From Chondrilla cf. caribensis (Eukaryota > Porifera > Demospongiae > Chondrillida > Chondrillidae): 64,000 bases of DNA. Within the stretch, counting starts at the first letter, position 1, and the number at the start of each line of letters is the position of its first letter. The notes beneath the pieces were generated by a model. That model saw only the letters and a program-made list of their open reading frames with translations, was not told the origin of the DNA and did not search any database. The position numbers and the translations under genes are program-made. This document shows positions 43,593 to 55,366 of this stretch, one piece after another. The DNA lies in NCBI GenBank assembly GCA_964020155.1, contig OZ026549.1, positions 3,746,633 to 3,810,632 of the forward strand. The letters are read 5' to 3'.

Positions 43593-43999
43593 TTTAGCAC
43601 CGCAGAATTACTTGATATCGCATACAACGATCAAAATTATGGTCCCAAACTTTGTCAACATGCAGTGTTTTGTTGTTGAATGGGCGTGTATCATAGAAGG
43701 GCGGGAAGTAGGAGTTGCCTAACCCTTTGACCTCGATGAATATGATTAAATGTCATGCATACTTGCGTAAGAGTGTTTGTGCTTTCATGCATGCATGCGT
43801 GTCTGTATGTATGTGTGTGTATGTGTGTGTGTGAGTGTGTAGGTGCATGCACATGCAGGTGTACATGTGTCTGTAACACTTCCTGCTTTACCTGTACCAG
43901 TTGTTCAGTTATCACATTTGAGCTAGCACAAAATATTCTGAATTATAATCTTACAGCTTCCTACAGCAGAATTAACAACTCTCGTGATAATACTATTTT

Positions 44000-44532
44000 A
44001 GTATGAAAGGAGAATTGTGGAGGCTGGTTTCTGTGGTGGCTTCGTGGCTCAGTGGTTTATGACGGCTTTAGTCAGACGCCCTGGGTTCGAGTCCTGCAGT
44101 TGCCGGTTTTTCGTTTTTCTCCTTTCTCCCTTAGCAGGCTGAATTCCACTTAGCTTTCGTATCTGTCATACGCCTGCTTACTTATATATGATCATCTATG
44201 ATTTAAGATTAGATGAAATGATTAAACCCACTAAAAACCGAGTAGACTAGGAGTAGTAGTGAAGACATCTAACGAAGTTAGTAAAAGAACTGAAACATCG
44301 ACTCGCGATAATCCACACAGCCGTGTGGTCTCGCCGGTGTGTGACTGCAGTTAGCAGTAGTCACCGGTGTAGTATGAAAGGAGAATTGTGGAGGCTGGTT
44401 TCTGTGGTGGCTTCGTGGCTCAGTGGTTTATGACGGCTTTAGTCAGACGCCCTGGGTTCGAGTCCTGCAGTTGCCGGTTTTTCGCTTTTCTCCTTTCTCC
44501 CTTAGCAGGCTGAATTCCACTTAGCTTTCGTA
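44000..44532 (+). mobile_element. Compound insertion: two 162-bp direct repeats with tRNA-like Pol III promoters
   Basis: Direct repeats at 44,000-44,161 and 44,371-44,532 are nearly identical (one difference noted, GTTTT versus GCTTT) and surround 209 unique bases. The whole is flanked by TATTTT on both sides (43,994-43,999 and 44,533-44,538). The matching position in copy A (about 33,480-33,500) is empty. Each repeat contains an A box TGGCTCAGTGG and a B box GGTTCGAGTCC. A 70-base tRNA-like fold (44,035-44,104 and 44,406-44,475) has acceptor ends GGTGGCT/AGTTGCC that pair with wobbles. The variable loop is missing and position 33 is not T, so these are tRNA-derived SINE units, not tRNA genes. 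A SINE pair or a TRIM-like element are both possible. Confidence 0.78.
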
Positions 44533-44562
44533 TATTTTGGTCATTTTGTTTATTCAGTACAG

Positions 44563-44568
<6 letters not shown>

Positions 44569-44608
<40 letters not shown>
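44569..44608. repeat. TA microsatellite
   Basis: About 20 TA repeats downstream of receptor B. The equivalent site in copy A has only a short ATATA. Confidence 0.88.
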
Positions 44609-44613
<5 letters not shown>

Positions 44614-44754
44614 TATAAATACAATTCACACTATTACAACTGAAATCATGTTTGGGACTGAAGTCAACATCATGATAAACCAAACTGAGAAAATAATAAT
44701 TATTCAACATTAATTTTCATGCACATAATTGTTGTGAGCATGAATTCAATGTAT

Positions 44755-45792
44755 TTATTGGTCTTCTTCATCATTGTAGTGAAACATGGCGATGCATAAA
44801 TTGGCATTGCTAGCACTCTGTTGATCTCCAAACACTTTCGATCCTTCCTCAAGTTTACACTTGCAGGTAATGATTCTCCGCATTCCCTGCCTAACAGGCC
44901 TGAACACCGCAATGATCACAATTGGGATCACAATCTCAGGAAGACCTACCAACAACAAGGTGCTTATAATGTATGCCCAAACACGTAATACAAGACTCTG
45001 AGTAACTTCAAGTTCAATTACCAAAGTGTACATAATAGTAGTTCCCAAAATTGCAAATGAAACTGTCAATAAGAGAACACATAGTTTAACCATGGCCTGG
45101 TTGATGCATCTGTTAAGAGTAATGGCAGTCTTCTTAACATACACCAGAATGATGATTACAAAACCAATCACCACAAACTGTGTTGGAAATCCAACTATGT
45201 GGAGAATCTGATGAATGAGAGCTAAAAGAGTTGATCTCTTTTCCACACAAAATATTCCATCCAAACGATCCGCAGTGTAGAGTGGAGTAAGGAAAGGAAT
45301 GGATAATAAGGTCACAGCACCTACCATAATGATCATAGCCACTGTCAAGGGTATCACTCGGATTTTCGCCACTCCATATTTTATTATAATGAACATAGGA
45401 ATAGTTAAAGTGACCCAATACAAGTTGCGTATAGAAACGCTTATGTTATAAAGGAAGGGCCCAACCCGGCAAGCATTAGTACTAGTCGGCAACAGTCCCT
45501 CTATTTCTGACGTGCTCAGTGTAACGAGAATCACAACGATCAAGCTGTTGAGTACGCCTACAGCTGTGATCCCCAGTAACAGGTTCCTCTGAACGGGTGC
45601 TTTGCGTAACGCGCGGCTGGCTAGAATAGAGGCAAATGTAGTTCCATTGAGACTTAGCTGTAACGGACAAATAACAACGAACCACAAGCAGTTCAGGGCG
45701 AGATATCCGGGAATAGTGAGAACCATCGGAGAAGTAGGGCTGGTTGAAGTCACATTAGACGTATTCTCCATCCACTCCATCAGTTTTTCCAT
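44755..45792 (-). CDS. Intronless seven-transmembrane receptor (GPCR-like), copy B
   Basis: A 345-residue paralogue of the receptor at 33,671-34,714, with about 21 substitutions and a two-residue deletion (HILIVGF becomes HIVGF). The frame is fully open, the seven hydrophobic segments and the two extracellular cysteines are kept, and the glycosylation sequons remain. Several changes are radical (TADH to TADR, HVSAY to RVWAY, NRYID to NRCIN, MRII to MRRI) and fall in loops or near TM ends, which could alter ligand or G-protein contacts. The first 130 codons or so are almost identical to copy A, whereas the rest is more diverged. Function is unknown, as for copy A. Confidence 0.85.
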   Translation of the reverse strand: MEKLMEWMENTSNVTSTSPTSPMVLTIPGYLALNCLWFVVICPLQLSLNGTTFASILASRALRKAPVQRNLLLGITAVGVLNSLIVVILVTLSTSEIEGLLPTSTNACRVGPFLYNISVSIRNLYWVTLTIPMFIIIKYGVAKIRVIPLTVAMIIMVGAVTLLSIPFLTPLYTADRLDGIFCVEKRSTLLALIHQILHIVGFPTQFVVIGFVIIILVYVKKTAITLNRCINQAMVKLCVLLLTVSFAILGTTIMYTLVIELEVTQSLVLRVWAYIISTLLLVGLPEIVIPIVIIAVFRPVRQGMRRIITCKCKLEEGSKVFGDQQSASNANLCIAMFHYNDEEDQ

Positions 45793-46860
45793 ACTAGTTA
45801 TCGCGCCGTGTTTATTAAACTATACCCTGCTCGTTCGATTTATATTATACAGTCACATGTACGTACAGACAACGGTGTGTATTCTATACATACAGTAATG
45901 ACGTACGTATTAGCTGTCCCTCTAATCTGGCTTACGTAGGAGGATTTGGTGTTGAATAACGCTTTGTAAACTTCACATACCTAGGACATTATACTGAATG
46001 GACGCGTTTATAGGTGGAATTTCATAGTCAATGTGTCAAAACAATATCATATAGCTGCTGTATATGTCATATAGCTAATAATACAAACTAATATTATCTT
46101 TGTACAAAGGGAAAAATTTTAAGTAATAATATCTGTGATGATACTGTCATGGTCAATTCACTATTATAGTATAAGATAGTGGGAGATTTGAACATTCAAA
46201 TTATGAGTGGGATGCGAATTTTTGTTCTATATGCAACAGTTCCAAACAGTTTGAACTTATAACTCTTTGTTCTCCAGAAACCATTAAACCATATAAGTTA
46301 AAAAAAATATTGTTCATTGTATTCTTTATAATGGCTTGTTATTATACTTATAATTTGACTTTGAACTGATTTCAAATCCAACTCAATGACATAGACATTG
46401 GGCAAAATTGATATTATTATGACATTCACAGGTTTTGGAATTGCCGCTACAACTATCTACTCTGGTCGAAAATTAGTATTTGAGGGATGAGTGAGTCTTT
46501 GCATGGCTAGGTTACTTTTTTGCATATACAATCATTGTGGTTATCTGATAGTCAACTGCAGTAATTTTGAATAGTAGGCTTTGTAAGTAAACACTGATTC
46601 AATCAATCACCAACATTGTAAATACAGTTACTGTACTGTTACAGTAGTTGATTTGAACAAATTAAGATGAAGGAAATGGAATACATATTAACTGAGAACA
46701 GAATGTGTATATGTAATGTGAGACAAAGCAAGTTTTTGATGACAATTAATGCATCTCACACCATATACCATGACACTAGAGGTAGAGAATGGAGATCAAT
46801 GATAACCAATGGAAATGGTTGTTTAGCTAGGTGCATCGTATCAGTAAGTGCAATGGAAAT

Positions 46861-47412
46861 CTCTAGCTAGCCATAGGAATTCCATTACACCAAACATTTC
46901 GACAGCTGACTGCTACCTTTTTAGTGGTATGCGCGTGTGTGTGTGTGTGTGTGTTTGTGTGTGTGTATGTATGTGTGTGTGCGTTCAACTTGTTAAATAT
47001 AATTATACAAGTATGTGACAGTTAGAGATGAGAACATTACCACCTCAGCTTTAGCAGAACACATGCAGAAGGCAGGACACTCCATAGAATGGACCCAGAC
47101 AGAAGTATATATAGTACACACCTGTAATTGCACAGATATTATAAGAGTACTAGATTGTTCGACAATTCAGGATGAGTGATGCATCCCCCTTGAACAGAGA
47201 AATAAAGGAATATTACCCATACATAAAACACTCCTATAACTATTCCCAGCCCACTATCCCACTATTCCCCATGGATCCATAACAGATAGATGTGCATTTA
47301 ATATTATTCATACATCACCCACTCATTCAAAAACACACCATAGATATAGTCATACCACTGACAAAGGTATATAAGTCAGCTGCTGAAACATTTGGTGTAA
47401 TGAAATTTAATG
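46861..47412. mobile_element. Fold-back element (copy B)
   Basis: The counterpart of 37,687-38,262, with inverted arms starting CTCTAGC.AGCCATAGGAATTCC and ending TTTGGTGTAATGAAATTTAAT. The GT-rich spacer is at 46,927-46,985. Confidence 0.6.
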
Positions 47413-47583
47413 TGGTATAATATATATTATAATATACATATATATATTTGGTTTATTTGATTTTATTCTATAACTCATTCAACATCAATTATATAATTAT
47501 TATTGTCAAATTTTAAAATAATTACTTCACAGATAATAGGATAATAGGAATATAATACAACAAATGGCCATGGCATGTAATGT

Positions 47584-50500
47584 TCAGAGATCAACAAATC
47601 TATGACTAACAGTTACAGTTTTTATGGATGTCAACTTTGATTTAACAAACTGTCTTTTTTCCTTTGGTACACCTGATATGGTCACTTCTTTCAGCACCAT
47701 GTTTTTTCCCAATCCAGTGGAAATAGCATCACATACACCAGTGTTGCTCCAAACATAGAAAGTGACCTTCACTACTTTCATCTTTGCAGCATACTTTTCC
47801 ATCTCCTTCAACTCATCTTCACTAAACACTCTCTCCTCCCAACTCTGCCAATAATAATGACCAAGACCACAATGATAAACAACTGGCCTCAAAGGTCAGA
47901 CACTCTACATCTACAGTACATAGTGCTGGAAGGACAGGATGAGAATGAAGATGTGGATGTTTACAACTCAGTGACAATTCCTTTTCCTGGACCACTACGA
48001 AGTGATCTGCCAGTACACACAAAAGGACTCACATAATGACTGACAGTTACTGAATGAGTGAAATGAAGGTGTCCTGATATATTATGCGCCGTATATGTTC
48101 GAATTTTCCGTCGACCTAATTTTTCATCACTGGCTCCAGATAGGTCTGGGAACGTAATTGATGACAAAATGTGACGCATTCTAAATGTTCGTCATCAGTT
48201 CTAATTTTTCGTCAGATGTCTTTGTTAGCTACCTTTATAATATTATATAGGATTTCTGCCATTGATCACCACTTCAAAGTTGACTCCTGCTTTATAAGCA
48301 ACGACTGCAAAGTGATCGTGAGGATTGTCTGATAGGAAATAGAATACAGTAAATATTATTTGTACACGTGTACGCGTACAGCTGATTTTAGACGGTTTTA
48401 ATGTAATATTATTATAATCATATACCGTACATATCGTTTAACCTCTGGAAGTAATGAGATACGAGATGCTAGGTTTCCAATACTCTCAATTTATGTGGTA
48501 TCCTCGAATGGAGCAAGGACTTTCAGGCTGAACGCAGCCATTTTATTTTGTTCCAATTAGTGGTCAGCAATTCTAAATATTCGTCATGGTATTCTATTTA
48601 TTTGTCAGGTCAGGATTCACAACCAATCTTGTTCTAAATGAGGGTTTTTTCTTGAACCTTGCTCTGACGAAAAATTAGAACATATTCGGTAGTCACATGA
48701 TTGTCACATGCACACAGTACAAATGACTGAACAGATGTACTTTGAGACAAAGATATAACTACAGGGTCACTGTGTACATAACTACTTGAAATTAGTATAC
48801 TGAAGAATGAATGAAATTTGATAGACAACATGCATTTTTAAGGTCACTGCCCACAATAGTGGGGTCATCAGCTTCAATGGTGAACACATTCATGTGAATT
48901 AATGTATGATGCATTATAGACAGCTGTGAGGATCGTGCTTAGCGCCATCTACTACAATTATAGGTGGACATAATTTTGCATATGCCTATTTGGCAATGAA
49001 CAAAGAATACCTAATACATAAAGATACTAAAGAGGAGCCTCCATAGCAATAACCTACAGTATGGATCATGGAAAAGGTAATGTTTTTGTCGGTTAGCCTG
49101 TAATCAGTTAACTGTTAGCGATAACAGAATATCGGTTAGAAGTAACGCAATATCCGTTAGCGGTTAATCCGTTAACTTGTAACATGTTAATCGCATGACG
49201 TCACTTGTTATGTCTAGAACGAGTGGAAACATACTTGAGTTTTCGATCGTAGTTTCTTTAGCGCTACACTTTAGCTTCTCTACAAGATATGTACACAGTC
49301 GTCTAAAAACACTTGTCTAAAATCACTCGAACAAACTAACTCTTATTAGGTAGACTCTACGTGTATGAATACAGGTTAACCGTTAATCTGTTAAAGTTTA
49401 ACTGTTAATGGGAAACAGATAAATTTATCAGTTAACCTACAGCACTTAACGGTTCATCATTACCTTTTTCATGAACCATACAAATCACAACGTACATCAG
49501 CTGTTTAATCACACATTGGAGTCAACATACCCAAGGTGGGCGAATCTTTAGCTCTTCTAGTGGCACGTGCCTTGTAGTAAGTGATTTCATCAAAGGTAGA
49601 GGTGAAATATACAGCATTTCAACTCTCCTCAAATTTGTGCTTACAACACAGGTGGTAGGCAGTGCTTCTGCTACATCATCATCCTCAACAAGTACTGATC
49701 CTGCACATTATGAGGAAGTGAACAACACCGTTGTCTTGGAAAGTAGAAATAACCTTCAATTAACTCACCCCACACTTTAATGTCTTCAATTGTAGTGTTA
49801 CCTGCTACACCATGTAGCACTGGTATCTTGAAGTAGGATTCACCATGTAGGTCCAGTTTCCTCAAAGTGGTATTCTTTGCCACTGAACGAATCAGCTCTG
49901 ACTTACTCTGCTCATTGTCAATGTCCTGTTAGATGGAAAGGATTCAGAAAATAAGGGTTAAGTCCTTTGCTATTCAGCAGATCATATTTTACTCACAGTT
50001 TTAGGATCAACCACAAAAAGTGTTAAATCCACAATGGTAGTGCTATCAAAAATGGCTGACAATGCAGACAGTTTTACCACTTGCACTCTAAGGTACAACT
50101 TCTCCACTGATGTCACACTGATTAAACCACTGGCATCTAAATGTAAATAATAATAATAAAGCACTTCACTGACAAACATTATACACACAAAGTTGTACAC
50201 AAATTCTACAAATAGCACGTCATTACATAAATACATAATACGTCAACTACAAGTACACATGAACAGTGTATGCTGAATAAGACATATTTTATGTAACACA
50301 CACTGCAAAACACACTAGTACACATGTGGAATAGTGCATTGGACATTGAATAAGATATACACACAAATAATTCTGATGTCTCACCTGCTGGGGACAAGTG
50401 ATCTACAGAGAGAAGTAAATCCCATAAATGAACATTTGCTTGTAAGATAGGAAAGACATGAGGCAAAGATGATGGATTAAGATGGTCAAATTCAGAAAAT

Positions 50501-53500
50501 TTAAGTGCTCTCAAGTGAGTACATTTACTCAAACAGTGAGCAATAGCAAGAGTATCATGAGGAGTGAGATGGAGAACAAAAGAAAGTGATTGGTTGAGGT
50601 GCTGTACAATGTTTCGTGTCAAATCTGAGCTTTGAGACTCATAAAGAGAGTGAAAAAGATACAAAAGGTGAGGATTGTTATTGGTACACTCTGATGGGGG
50701 AGAGAAAGAATGCGAAGAAAATAGACTATGAAGAGAATCAAGAAAGGAAGGATCAGGCTGGCACAGAAATCTGGAGACCTTGGGTGAGGATAGACCTGTT
50801 AGACCAGCATAGAAACGAATCACCATGGCAAATTTAGGGTTAAAAATGTTCTGTTTCAAAAACTTCAGTTGCTCCTTTGTTGAAAGCTGAGAGATGTGAT
50901 AAGCGGTGAAGAATTCTTGATTGGTTGTGTGAGAAAAGTTGAAACTACTTCTGGCTTCGAACCCAACTAAGCTAGAGTGTTGGTGGAGGAGTCCTTTGAA
51001 GACAGATTCCTCGATGAGTGCTTCTGGTTGAAGTGCACGGAAAGTTTTTAGAATATCGTCTTCATCGAACACAAAGGTGGGCGGAGTCTTCACCATGCCT
51101 TCATAGGCCAATGAACTAAGGGACTCCAACAAACTCTTCACGTCATCTGATAAACTAATAAGGAGTGGGTCCACTCTACAGGGGATGCTGCTCTTCTTAC
51201 TTTCCCTCGTGATCACATTACAAACGAAATGTTTGTAACAGAGGGTCATTGTGGGGGGGAATATACGACCTGCATATATGGAACAGAAGATAAAGAGATT
51301 CATTGGAATGTAGGCTCCACCCATGAGGTCAGGACGGGAACGCAGCTCATCCAGCATCTTCTTTCCTTCCTCAGGTTTGGCTTGGAAGAATTCACGGACA
51401 TAGCTTTGGATGGATTCTTCATCAAATCCATGAATCTCATAGAACACTGTACTGTGTTCCTGGAGGAATGGGAGGCTTCCGGGACGACTTGTGACAATCA
51501 CATCGGCTTGAGGAAGGCTTCGACCTTGAATGATTTTCTGGAAGATGCTACCGTTTTGAGTGGAGAGGAGCTCTCTGACTTCATCTGCTCCGTCAAAGAC
51601 AAAGAGAACATCCTTTCCTGATGTGTTCATCAGAGATTGGCTCAACTCAGAGAGGTCCAGTTTCTTGTCTCCAGAGGTGTAGTACGACAGCAGCTCCTCC
51701 AGGTCCTTGGCACCAGACACAGCCTTCTCCCTCAGAGGAAAATAGAGCACTAAGGTGTAATCACTCTCCACTTCCTTCCTGGCTAGTGCTCGGCTGATAT
51801 GCTTCAGAAGGGTTGTCTTCCCGATACCTGCCTGGCCGTAGATGACCCTCAGACTATCACTTCCTTTGCGAAGAAGCTCCGAGGCATCTATGTAGCGATT
51901 GACCTCCTTGCCTTCTCTTCCGCAGTCTCTGTATGCTTGGAGGAAAACAATAGGATCATTAGCCGTTTCTGGTTGCCTCAGAGCATCTGGCTGGCCCAGG
52001 AGTACTGCTAGTCGAATGTACTCCATTTTCCTCCCTCGTTCTCCTACCTTGAACCTTTCATATTGGTTGTAGGAATGGCCCTTCAGTTTCTGAACCAGTG
52101 GCTCCCCAAGTGGATCCTAGGGAGCATATGTAAATAGTTCATTTATGAATAAGCAGAAAATAAATTATGCTACACTTTACATAATACTATACTATAACAT
52201 TGCAATATACAATGGGAGACTAGGACATCAATCACAGATATACACAGTACATGCACACATACTTAGTATGTGGTATACACAGTTGGTATAGGATTGTAGG
52301 AATACAGTGTGATGGAGGCCCCAAGCCTACAACTGGAATAACAGACCCCAGTGACTTTACATAACATGACCGCTTATACAAACAATGAACTCCTAACATA
52401 CATCAGTTCACCCTCATGAGGGAACCATGGATCCCTTAGTATACCATCCGTGGTGGAATCAAGTATAAAGGAGTACTGTACTGCTTGAAACTATGGACAA
52501 TGAGGTGAGATACTAACTCACTTTCTGTGTACTTCCCTGTGGTCTGTCAACAGAACCTGGTGTATCATGAGTGCCATAGGATTCTAATGATACAGGGAAA
52601 ATGAGAAAGTTGATCTTCATTCATATGCTGTCATGTGAAAATTAATGGTAGACATAAATCTAATCAATATTATGTAATTTTATTGACATGTGGATAATAT
52701 CTTGGATATTCCCACTGGTGAGTGAGATTGGTAAACACATCAGTGAGAAAAAATTGATATACAGTCAAAACTTATACCTTTACCCAAATGGTTGTATTCC
52801 AGGTTCAATTCCTACCACACATGTCAAGTCATGATCAACAACACACCTCTGGGACTTGTCAGGGTCCAGGTGTCATTAGTGATAATCAATTTCTTCAAGT
52901 CTTCGGCCACATTGGGTCCCAAACGATCCTTGATGACATCAAGGAGGAACTTCCATGTAGTGGGATAGCCGGACCCACACTGCCCATCCCTCCAGTACTG
53001 AAGAGCTAGCAATCCTCTTAATGCTTCCTGCTGTTGCTCGAGATAGTACTTCACCCTATCAATGCTCAGACCCAAGGAAATGGCATACTTGTCCCAAAGT
53101 GGACACTTCTCCAATATTTTTTGTAGACCAATATCAGAAGGACTCATGTCTGTATATAGGCATAGATAAATAACAAATGATTATTCTTAAAACTAATGAT
53201 CTTCATAATCATTACTAATCTATACACACAGTACATTCAGTGCACAAGAGCATATGCTGAGTACATAATATGCAGTTGATACTACATATATCAAATAGGT
53301 AAGTGAAGAACACACGGTACATAGTCCCAGTGTAGATAGTGAGGAAATACATGTGCCCATGTCATTGTACAGGTTCTGAAAACAACACTCTCTTCCAGTT
53401 CACTGTGAACTGTACATAAACAGTATCCGTCAGTGATTGATCACAAGTGACTGAGTTGTTCACACATTATACAGTACTGCACTGAGAGGACAAGTGGAGG

Positions 53501-54454
53501 AACTGCAGTACAAGGTTCAGTGACACATGAATTGGGTTACATGGGGAACTGTACTCACCACCAATGTCATTGTTCTCCCTGGCACGTTTGTCATCATTTT
53601 CCTTAGGATATTCTGTTTGCAGACTTGAATTGGAACAGGGCTGATCTGGCCTCTTGCTATCACCACCTACGTTTGAATAAGTGAACAAGCTCAGTTGAGT
53701 GACCGCGAGCTAGGATGGCTGGGAATCATCTATCAACTGGTAGCATGCAACACTGAACAGCTGACACAAGTGACTGTGAAAGATGGAGTGGATATACAAA
53801 GGTATGGCAAATACCATGCACGCGTAACATTGAATGTATGATTCGACGATGTGCACAGATACACGTATGCGTATCTATGTGCACATATGTATGGGTATGC
53901 GCAGATACAAGTTAGTATTATACAATGTCATACGAACATTGAAGAAGTCAATACTATAAAATAGTATTGACGGCTGTAAAATCCCGGAATATGCGGTTAA
54001 CGGGGTATTCCCGGTCAATGGCTGAAATTAGGATCTACGTTGGTCGTTTAGAGACGCAGATATTACTGCCTCTCGCTCCTGAAATTTCTTTGTGTTCTGC
54101 TTTCTCTTATTCCGAGGCATTGTAAGATATAATTATACGCACGTTATCGCTTGTTTTGATTCAAGTTAATTTTCGTCGCCGCCTTCATGTCATGCCTTCG
54201 CTGTGAGGTACATTGTTGCATACGTAGCTAGTTAACACTATATACCAGCACAGCGCTGAAGCTGTATATATATACTCGAAAGCTTAGTGTTTTGAAGCAG
54301 TGAGTTGCCTTCTTGCGAGTGACCGGAAATACCCCGTGACCTGGATTACCCCGTGTTACCTTACAATGCAATGCGCAGCAAACTTACCAGATCGAAGTTC
54401 CGTTTCTTTTTCTTCGGCGGGACCGGGCGCGAGGGAGGGGTACTTCTCAGCCAT
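47584..54454 (-). CDS. NLR innate immune receptor: DEATH-NACHT-leucine-rich, nine exons
   Basis: A cytoplasmic NOD-like receptor, expected to sense microbial signals and oligomerise through NACHT. Exons are 54388-54454, 53559-53666, 52847-53149, 52522-52583, 50385-52116, 49997-50136, 49769-49925, 49531-49700 and 47584-47844. Phases all agree and sum to 3,000 bases (999 residues). Exon 3 encodes a DEATH domain (about residues 65-150; CPLWDKYAISLGLS, later TTWKFLLDVI). Exon 5 encodes NACHT with Walker A GQAGIGKTT (about 274), Walker B LFVFDGADE (about 353) and VTSRPGS. Exons 6-9 give short leucine-rich-like units (TTLRKLDLHG, TTIEDIKVWG). The start MAEKYPSLAPGP was chosen as the only upstream ATG spliced in phase. 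DEATH-NACHT-LRR is the arrangement reported for sponge NLRs. The join of exon 8 to exon 9 crosses a 1.7 kb intron with two transposons and is the least certain. Confidence 0.86.
48089..48689. mobile_element. DNA transposon with subterminal TTCGTCA repeats and a HIRAN-like peptide remnant
   Basis: The inverted ends are CCGTATATGTTCGAATTTTCCGTC and the complement of GACGAAAAATTAGAACATATTCGG. Inside, the word CTAAWTWTTCGTCA or a close variant recurs at about 48,117, 48,181, 48,200, 48,572 and 48,595, like transposase-binding subterminal repeats. On the minus strand near 48,250-48,330 a frame reads DNPHDHFAVVAYKAG...NFEVVINGR, resembling HIRAN-type peptides seen in invertebrate repeats; this match is tentative. 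It lies in NLR intron 8. Confidence 0.55.
49061..49479. mobile_element. Fold-back MITE rich in GTTAACNGTTA motifs
   Basis: The ends ATGGATCATGGAAAAGGTAATG and CATTACCTTTTTCATGAACCAT are inverted repeats, continuing imperfectly for about 50 bases. The interior repeats variants of CGGTTAACCTGTTA. It lies in NLR intron 8, 50 bases from exon 8. I see no coding sequence. Confidence 0.7.
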
Positions 54455-55004
54455 TGCTTAGATTCGTCTTGGATTCGGAAAAGGGCTTCGAAACGTGCTT
54501 AGAGTAAGAAGAAAGGGAGTCGACGAAGCGAGAGGAACCTTTAATGTTTTATATACTGTACGATAATATAAAATCATCGCGAACATCATCGGTAATATCA
54601 CCCATGAATAATATAAAATCATTATAATAACATGTTGTATAATGAAATTATTATGATACAATTCACACACACAATGTACAACTATACGTCTTCTACCATT
54701 CAGCTGTGAAGGGATTGGACAATAGATGTATTCTCTGTCCTACTTTCCAGCTACCTCACATTACACATCTGTAAGAGTTCTCGTGAAAATTTTCAACTAC
54801 ATAAGAGGCCATCTGGTACTTGGTTGATTTACCTCACTCACATGACAAGGAGTCCACAGGAGAACGTAACAGAACACAAACGCACACCACATTTGGGATG
54901 GAATCCTGGAGAAACATTACTAAATGCCCATCTTTCAACCTCTGCTTCCTGAAACAGTCCTATAGGGACCTTTGAATACACTTCACGCACGAACGCATGC
55001 ACAC

Positions 55005-55070
<66 letters not shown>

Positions 55071-55119
55071 AACGCACACACAAACACACACACAAACACA
55101 CACACAACACAACACACAT

Positions 55120-55183
<64 letters not shown>

Positions 55184-55304
55184 ACAAACACACACACAAA
55201 CACACACACAAACACACACACAACACAACACACACGCACACACACACACACACACATACACACAAACACACACACAAACACACACACAAACACACACACA
55301 ACAC

Positions 55305-55365
<61 letters not shown>
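54455..55365. other. Intergenic region upstream of the NLR gene
   Basis: This is the NLR 5' flank, then a block of CA repeats at 55,009-55,365 with four or more repeats of an (ACACAA)n-type larger unit. No CBP/p300 coding sequence continues here, although the rest of the HAT domain would be expected on this side. I see no other gene. Confidence 0.6.
55009..55365. repeat. Compound CA microsatellite
   Basis: CA repeats with AACACACACACAAAC and CAACACAACACAC higher-order blocks that recur at about 55,063-55,115, 55,187-55,233 and 55,261-55,310. It directly abuts the last CBP/p300-like exon. Confidence 0.92.

Positions 55366-55366
<1 letters not shown>

Larger units (their letters stand above)
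43408..47415. repeat. Segmental duplication, copy B
   Basis: This block is collinear with 32,870-38,268. It lacks the 36,885-37,254 transposon and the internal duplication of copy A. It gained the 44,000-44,532 insertion. It holds receptor B intact and a dead dynein exon 1. Confidence 0.88.

Noticed and set aside
43439..43627. Alternative dynein first exon
   Set aside because: It keeps a donor, but the start codon region is deleted, the frame is shifted and no other dynein exon lies in the block.
44035..44104. A functional tRNA gene
   Set aside because: A and B boxes and acceptor pairing are present, but the variable loop is missing, position 33 is not T, the anticodon stem is mismatched, and the unit is part of a duplicated mobile insertion.
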